From Dimorphilus gyrociliatus (Eukaryota; Annelida; Polychaeta; Dinophilidae), in contig CAJFCJ010000027.1 in assembly GCA_904063045.1 (NCBI GenBank), positions 2,501 through 66,500 of the forward strand: a DNA stretch of 64,000 bases, read 5' to 3'. Positions within the stretch are counted from its first letter, which is position 1, and every line of letters starts with the position of its first letter. The position numbers were made by a program, and so were the translations under genes. Positions 58,394 to 64,000 of this stretch are shown piece by piece. The notes below the pieces were generated by a model, which saw only the letters and a program-made list of their open reading frames with translations, was not told where the DNA came from and made no database searches.

Positions 58394-59105
58394 GTTGAAG
58401 AGCAAACTCTTTGATAATTAAATGGTAAGGAAAATCAACTTATATAAGATTATGCGAGTTTCCTTTTTTTCCAGAAAATAGTAGTATCATGTGTCAGAAA
58501 ACCTCAACAAAAGAGTATTTTCTAAAGCTACGACTGGTTTTCTGTATGCTTAGATATTTTTGCATCCATATTATATAAAAGTATATATATATATATTTAC
58601 ATATATATATAGGGTTATGGATATTGCATTGTGAGGATAATCAAAGATGGGTTTTTTAAAATATGACGAAAACCATGGTATATTCTACTTTGAAACTATC
58701 AAGAAAGTAAACTACAAACTAATAAGTCCTATTAGCTATGTTGGTTTGTTGTGTTTGCATAAAAAGAGGCAACAGAAAGTATGACTAAGTGTACATAGTT
58801 TGACGATACAGTATTATTTTTATTTATATTATTTAATAAAAAAGATAATGACGTAGCAGTCATCTTTTATCAGCTGTATATCAACAGTAGGGTAGAAGAG
58901 ACGCTTTGTGATGCTTTTGTACTTTTTGTATAAGCCAACTTCAGACTATTTCCTTATATAAATATACGGAAAAAATTGTATATGTATTATTGTGAATTAT
59001 CGTCAATAGAGCATCTATTAGCCCCTTGTATGCTTTTCTTGTTGTCTTTTCTTAGTTGGAATTGCAAACAATAGGATCTATAGGAAAAATAGGCTTATGG
59101 TTATA

Positions 59106-59167
59106 TATATATTCAGCAAATACGTTTATATATATATATATATATAAACGTATTTGCTGAATATATA
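59106..59167. repeat. Perfect 62-bp palindrome
   Basis: Two 31-bp arms centred between 59136 and 59137 pair without mismatch. The outer part of each arm is non-repetitive (TTCAGCAAATACGTTT and its inverse); the centre is (TA)n. It can form a cruciform or, if transcribed, a long hairpin. Confidence 0.95.
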
Positions 59168-59865
59168 CAGTATATAACAATTAACCTAACAATTAACCTA
59201 ACTCTTCCATGTGATTTTAATGCGTCTGCCAAGTGTCGCTCGTATTGAGATGCTTTACGGCCAGGCCTAATTGATGAATGGTTAAAATACATATTTTCTA
59301 TTCACTACATCCGAAACAGTTCACTACCAAAATATTGACTATTAACCATCTTATATTGTTAATAACTGTATATTAATTTGATAACTGCATTACATTTATT
59401 AAGTAATTTGTTACGATAACTCTTTGGTATACGGATGCTAAAACAGGTCAAGAGAAGACAAGTTAGCATATTCGGGCATCTATGAATAATAGTAATAACA
59501 AGAATAATAATAGTTAACAAGGTGAGAATGAGAGAGAGAAGGGGCAAGGGGCGAATAGTACAAGACACGCCTTACAAATTATCAAAGACTAAGCCTCACC
59601 TTTAGAGTAATGTTCAACTTTCAAGGTTAATTTATTAAAATAATATACGCGTCTCTGGTAAAGGTTCGCTTTTTATAACTTTTAGGGCTAATTTTTTTTT
59701 TTAAAAAAGCAAAAAGAAAAGATGAAAAAGAAATATACAAACACTAAAAAACTTGTACTATACTTGAGTATTAAATATTATAGAATACATTGAATTAGTC
59801 CTACAGAGAGGGCGTGTTTTTTTAGCATGACGTATAGAGAAGCCAGTACATAATTAATCCGAGTA

Positions 59866-60186
59866 CCAGCTTCACTTGACGATTTGGCAGACTATTTAGA
59901 AGGTATGTTCATCCTCTTTCTTTTAGTTTCTCTCCACCCGTCATTCTTTTCCCCAGCGAAACAGTTTCTGAATATCCCGAAGAAACTATTACTAATCAGC
60001 AGTTATCTGACTCAACGACTTGCGAAAGTTTTACTTCTTTCGCATATTCTGTTTTCGCTGTCCATACGGTTGTACGTGCGTTGTTTACCTTTGAACGACT
60101 GTAGAGTAGACGGGTGTCAGTTTTGCAGCCAACAAGTTGATTTTAGACAAAAATTAGCATCGTCGTTAGAACCTATTCTGAAGTAA
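59866..60186 (+). CDS. Possible 3' part of a two-exon gene, unknown
   Basis: A short open stretch ending LDDLADYLE meets a good donor (GTATGT at 59903). The 54-bp interval is pyrimidine-rich and ends CCCCAG at 59956. The downstream exon 59957-60186 stays in phase, with a Leu-rich segment then CLPLNDCRVDGCQFC, and stops at 60184-60186. AATAAA follows at 60232. No start codon is found upstream in frame, and another frame of the second exon is also open for 48 codons. Treat as a candidate only. Confidence 0.3.
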   Translation, partial: PASLDDLADYLEGMFILFLLVSLHPSFFSPAKQFLNIPKKLLLISSYLTQRLAKVLLLSHILFSLSIRLYVRCLPLNDCRVDGCQFCSQQVDFRQKLASSLEPILK

Positions 60187-60231
60187 ATACTTAATATGTC
60201 AATTTGAAAGAATAATTTATGAAAAAACTAG

Positions 60232-60237
60232 AATAAA
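60232..60237 (+). terminator. AATAAA signal after the candidate gene
   Basis: Canonical hexamer 46 bp beyond the stop of the possible two-exon gene. It lends slight support to a transcript ending here. Confidence 0.3.
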
Positions 60238-60941
60238 TGAATGGTATATATGAATATTGCTTATAAAAAATGTATATGTATATACAGTCTATGTATAGAT
60301 AGAAACATATTTATTTATAGTTCATAAACTCGTGTAAAATCCTAATCAATAAAAGTTTTAATACAGCATAGAATACCTATTCATTACGTTCATTAGGGCT
60401 ATAATAGACAAATCAAGTAAGTAATCAATGTATAAATGCATTAATCAGTCAATCAATTAATTATTGATCGATCGATCTATCAATCAATCAATCAATCAAT
60501 TGATATATATATATATATTGATATCGGTCAGTTAGTTAATTCATTCATTAGTTCTTTCGTCCATCCATCCATTCATTCATTCATTCATTCAACAGTCTAT
60601 CGTGCGCATGCACGTCCTGCCGAATGTAATAGCGTATATTTGCACAATACAAGTTGGAATAAATTACAATGCTGATGCGCTATAATCCAGCACGCGTGCC
60701 AACATCGAATATAACGTAAATTATTATTTATTAGATTATCATAAAATAGTCTATAAATAACTTACTGAAAGAAAAGGGCCTTTACATAATGGATAGATGC
60801 GTAGAGAGTATATATACGTACGTAAAATATACAAGAATACATTCTGCGTAGCTGGAAAGATAAAAGAAACCCATCAACCAAACAACGTTATCACACTTAA
60901 TTTTTCATGTAAAATAGCACTCTTCACTCTTTATTGCAGTC

Positions 60942-62966
60942 ATGTCAAATCCGCCGGTTTCGAAGGAAAGTTCGGTTTCGTCCGACTTCTCAGATATTGT
61001 TCAACACAAGAATAAAAGAAACGCTTTCAAGAATGGAGCTGCGGCCATTCTCTACGCTTCGAACGGTAAGGCCATACCAGTTTCGGCCTCTCCCAACGAA
61101 CCGGCCAATGGAAGCGATCAAGAGATGCCTCTGCTCATGTATCAGACGTGGTTCGACGCAATAGAAAAGGACGATCTTGAAAGTGCAAAGCGAATTCTAA
61201 CCGGTGTTCGAACCGAAGTGGATATAATGCTCAACGGCAAATTCGAATTTCACTATTTTACCAACAGTTCAAAGAATAAAATCTGGAAGCAAAAGAATAA
61301 AACTCTACCCTGCTTTTTCCAACGTCCAGTAGTTTTGGCGGCAGTTTTCAGATCGAAGGAAGTACTGAAATTCATATTGAATCAGGGGGCAGATATCTAT
61401 TTGAACGACGGTGGCGATAACAACATTATACACGCAATTGTTTGGGGTGCGGCTCTTCAACCGGAATACGAGAACGAATACAAGAAAATCTATCGTATGA
61501 TAACTGATTCTCTATCGAGACAGGAGCAGAAATCATTGCTAATGAGGGAGAACGCCGACGGTCTTAGACCGTTAGAGTTAGCGGCCAGATTAACAACTTT
61601 CTATCTGTTCATAGCGATATTCAATACGGAAGGCGTTTACGTTCACAATAAAGGCAGACTGGGAGCGTACGTTTGTAAATGGTACGACGTAACAGACTAC
61701 GAGAGTATCGACAGTAAAAGTAGACGAAATAGATCTCCCTTGAGGATATTTACTTTTATCGAAAAGGAAAGACTGCAAAATGCATCTACGAGAGAAATTA
61801 TGCTCAATAATAAGGCCATATCCAAATGGATAGATATTAAAATCCAGAGTAATACTTTGCACTTGATTTTTTGGTTCTTGGCTCGTGTCTCTTATACAAT
61901 GCTCTTCTTGGTCTACGCCAATAGCAACTACGAAGAGTCGGATAGTAGGTCTGCTATGAGATCTGTTTCGACTCTATCGTCGTCGTCGTCAGTCATTCTA
62001 TCCTCGACGTCGGTCTTATCGCCATCCAGTTCCTCCTCATCTTCCTCCTCCTCTTCTTCCAGCGAACCTTCGTCCATCTCTTCGTCGAGAAACTCATCAA
62101 TAAACCCATTACCGGGTGGTCGGTGTTCTTTTCCTCTATTCACAATAAGTGATACTGTTCGCCAAGTTATCCTCTATATAACGCTCATCTATTCATTCGT
62201 AATCGTACTATTCGACATAACGGAGGGGATTTTCTCAACAGTGAGAAGAAATCAGGATAAGCGATGTCAACACGTTCAAGGAAGCAGACATTTTGTAGTT
62301 CGAACGAAATTCTATCGTTTTTGCAATTTTCTACTAGCAGTTTTCGTCCTACTCTTTATTTTGGGTAAAACCAAAGGTTGGGAAGATCTCATGACAAAAT
62401 CATTTATGATTGCAAACATATTGAATATATGGAGTCTGCTATTCTTTATACAATTTGTCCCTGCACTTGGTCATTTCGTTACAATTATTCAGAGAATGTT
62501 CAAGGACATGTTCCATTTTCTTATTCTGTATATTCTGTTGTTCTTTAGTTTCTCTCAGACTTTTCACAATCTCTTCTATATTAAAGGAATATGTACGAGC
62601 GAATTTAAAGATCCGTTTATAAGCACTTATTCGTCGTTTAGAATTATGCTCAACATGCTCGAACTAACCGATTTGAAAATTGACAATCTTACGGACGTCG
62701 CTATCCTTCACGTTGCCTACGTCATCATTGTACCAATTCTTTTGGTTAACTTTCTTATAGCTTTGATGAGTAATTCTGTATCGGAGGTGGCCGAAAATCG
62801 TTATTTAATTATGGCATTACAGCGTTTAAACGCCGCTCTACAGGTAGAGAGTCGTTTTGGTATGCACATATCAGTCTTGTATAAGAGTATTCAAGACAAA
62901 CTTTTAGTTACCGCCGAAGGTCGAGTCTACGTAGAATGTTTTGCCTTGAAGGAAGATGAACAATAA
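60942..62966 (+). CDS. TRP-family cation channel (TRPV-like), large single exon
   Basis: 674 aa. Ankyrin-type repeats lie at about 68-230 (WFDAIEKDDLESAKRIL; VLAAVFRSKEVLKFILNQGAD; PLELAARL). Six membrane helices follow: S1 305-327, S2 403-430, S3 456-475, S4 487-519, S5 522-546, S6 587-617. The pore helix and filter sit in RIMLNMLELTDL (about 568-580), without the TRPV GMGD. After S6, LIALMSNSVSEVAENRYLIMALQRL resembles the TRPV S6 end and TRP box (IWxLQR) with Met for Trp. The S1-S2 loop holds a serine tract (about 340-385) encoded by mixed TCG/TCC/TCT. It probably forms a tetrameric cation channel in a sensory or epithelial role. The frame is uninterrupted by introns. An acceptor (TTTATTGCAG, 60938-60939) sits 2 nt before the ATG, so a 5' untranslated exon lies upstream. 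Confidence 0.9.
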   Translation: MSNPPVSKESSVSSDFSDIVQHKNKRNAFKNGAAAILYASNGKAIPVSASPNEPANGSDQEMPLLMYQTWFDAIEKDDLESAKRILTGVRTEVDIMLNGKFEFHYFTNSSKNKIWKQKNKTLPCFFQRPVVLAAVFRSKEVLKFILNQGADIYLNDGGDNNIIHAIVWGAALQPEYENEYKKIYRMITDSLSRQEQKSLLMRENADGLRPLELAARLTTFYLFIAIFNTEGVYVHNKGRLGAYVCKWYDVTDYESIDSKSRRNRSPLRIFTFIEKERLQNASTREIMLNNKAISKWIDIKIQSNTLHLIFWFLARVSYTMLFLVYANSNYEESDSRSAMRSVSTLSSSSSVILSSTSVLSPSSSSSSSSSSSSSEPSSISSSRNSSINPLPGGRCSFPLFTISDTVRQVILYITLIYSFVIVLFDITEGIFSTVRRNQDKRCQHVQGSRHFVVRTKFYRFCNFLLAVFVLLFILGKTKGWEDLMTKSFMIANILNIWSLLFFIQFVPALGHFVTIIQRMFKDMFHFLILYILLFFSFSQTFHNLFYIKGICTSEFKDPFISTYSSFRIMLNMLELTDLKIDNLTDVAILHVAYVIIVPILLVNFLIALMSNSVSEVAENRYLIMALQRLNAALQVESRFGMHISVLYKSIQDKLLVTAEGRVYVECFALKEDEQ

Positions 62967-64000
62967 ACTTGATTGGCAATCAGTCGAGTTTAGTTCGTTT
63001 GGGAGGGTGTAATAAAGGTGAGAAAGATAGTATACGAGTGGGAACAAAGAAGAAAGAAGAACACCAACAACAACAACAACAATAGCAAGACGAAGCAGAA
63101 GCAGCACAAGAAGAACAACAACAAGAAATAGAAGAGAGGACAAATCAGACAAAACTTTTTCTGTTCCGTTTCCTCCTCTCTTTATGCTGTAATTTCTGTA
63201 TATTTGAGTGTAAATATGTGTGCTTGCCTATTACGTTTCTTCTGGTACTTCACACTATTTCCAGTTTAATCGTCTATTTCTGTAATATATGAAAAAGAGC
63301 ACAAGAAAAGATTATGAAAGCGTTGAGTGCATATGTTCTTTGCTGCCATTTTCTATCTCTCTTTCTCTTTCAGAGGGAGGAGATGCGAGTGTGTAAATAG
63401 TTAAAATGTACTCATTTATTATGGCACTTTATATAGAATATTTTATGTATGAAATGACTCTTTTGTTTTTAATACATTAAGAAAGAGGAGAGAATGGAAC
63501 ATGATCGCATTTTCAATGATAAATATGATGAAATTATTTTTCACTTTTCTTTCAATATTTTATATTGTCCTTCTCGTTTTGTTCTTTACTCCTTCCTCCC
63601 TTTCATTTCTGTATTACATCAAATATACAAATATATCGGTACTTATCTATTTATATTAGCGGTATTATAATTTTTATAGGCCTAAGCTAGGATTTTTTTG
63701 TTCTGTTTCTTTTTTCTCTCTCTCTCTCTATATATATAAATATATAGATATATATTAGTATATATACAGTGTTTGTTTAACCATACGCCTATCGGTCTGT
63801 CTTATCACTGCCTAGATAATGTAGGACTACACTCTATCGAATGAATAATCACAGGCGAGAAGAGCGACATCTGATGGTTATGAAAATAAGCAGGCCTATA
63901 GCTCACAGTATCAACAACATTTGGCCTGTTGACTAATATCAACAGCTGTCGAGTTTCTACAGACGTTTCAAAAGCATTCAAAGACGAAAATTTCAAGCGA
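62967..64000. other. 3' flank of the TRP gene
   Basis: Probably starts with the 3' untranslated region. It includes an AAC/AGC-type triplet run (63060-63125), CT and AT arrays at 63715-63765, and the motif TATTAGTATATATACAGT. No further gene is seen to the window end. Confidence 0.5.

Larger units (their letters stand above)
58394..60941. other. Region between secreted-protein gene and TRP gene
   Basis: Contains the 62-bp palindrome (59106-59167), a tandem AACAATTAACCT doublet near 59180-59205, AT arrays (58579-58610), TCAA/ATCA and ATTC arrays (60470-60592), and a possible two-exon gene ending at 60186. The right end carries the 5' side of the TRP gene with a splice acceptor at 60938-60939. 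Confidence 0.5.

Noticed and set aside
1-64000. Known conserved microRNAs (let-7, miR-1, miR-9, miR-124, miR-10/100 families) and retroelement genes
   Set aside because: None of the seed-containing sequences I remember, and no reverse transcriptase, integrase or transposase frame, could be seen by eye.

Overview
The window looks like animal nuclear DNA. It is AT-rich, its genes are split by GT-AG introns, several introns are only 38-107 bp, and there are many GA/CT, AT and tetranucleotide microsatellites. The families present (an amine-type GPCR, a SLC44 choline-transporter-like protein, an MFSD4-like transporter, a TRP channel and intronless lineage-specific GPCRs) point to a bilaterian invertebrate. 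A small lophotrochozoan such as an annelid is my best guess, held with low confidence. A short interstitial TTAGGG tract fits a metazoan telomere motif.

Layout. Positions 1-2776 hold no protein gene, but carry three copies of a compact hairpin (about 700, 957 and 1193) with near-identical arms, different loops and unrelated flanks: a candidate small-RNA (microRNA-like) cluster. From 2777 to 14361 the plus strand is gene-dense: an RNase-inhibitor-type LRR protein with a VHL-box-like N-terminus, two tandem intronless orphan GPCRs plus a broken third copy, a 14-exon choline-transporter-like gene with one problematic TAA, and a single-exon cupin_5 protein. From 14362 to 22116 there is repeat-rich DNA without a convincing gene. 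A three-exon D2-like amine receptor lies on the minus strand at 22117-24822, with Gly in place of the TM6 CWxP proline.

Positions 24823-51728 are about 27 kb with no gene I can support, full of GA/CT and other microsatellites. This contrasts with the dense left end. On the right are a four-exon MFSD4/NaGLT1-like transporter (minus, 51729-54165), a two-exon orphan secreted protein (minus, 57570-58393), possible small genes, a 62-bp perfect palindrome (59106-59167), and a large single-exon TRP-family channel (plus, 60942-62966) with a serine tract between S1 and S2.

There is no operon-like logic; neighbours share function only in the GPCR tandem array. Exon borders were placed by splice consensus, reading phase and family similarity recalled from memory. 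The total coding lengths of all four multi-exon models divide by three. No database search was possible.
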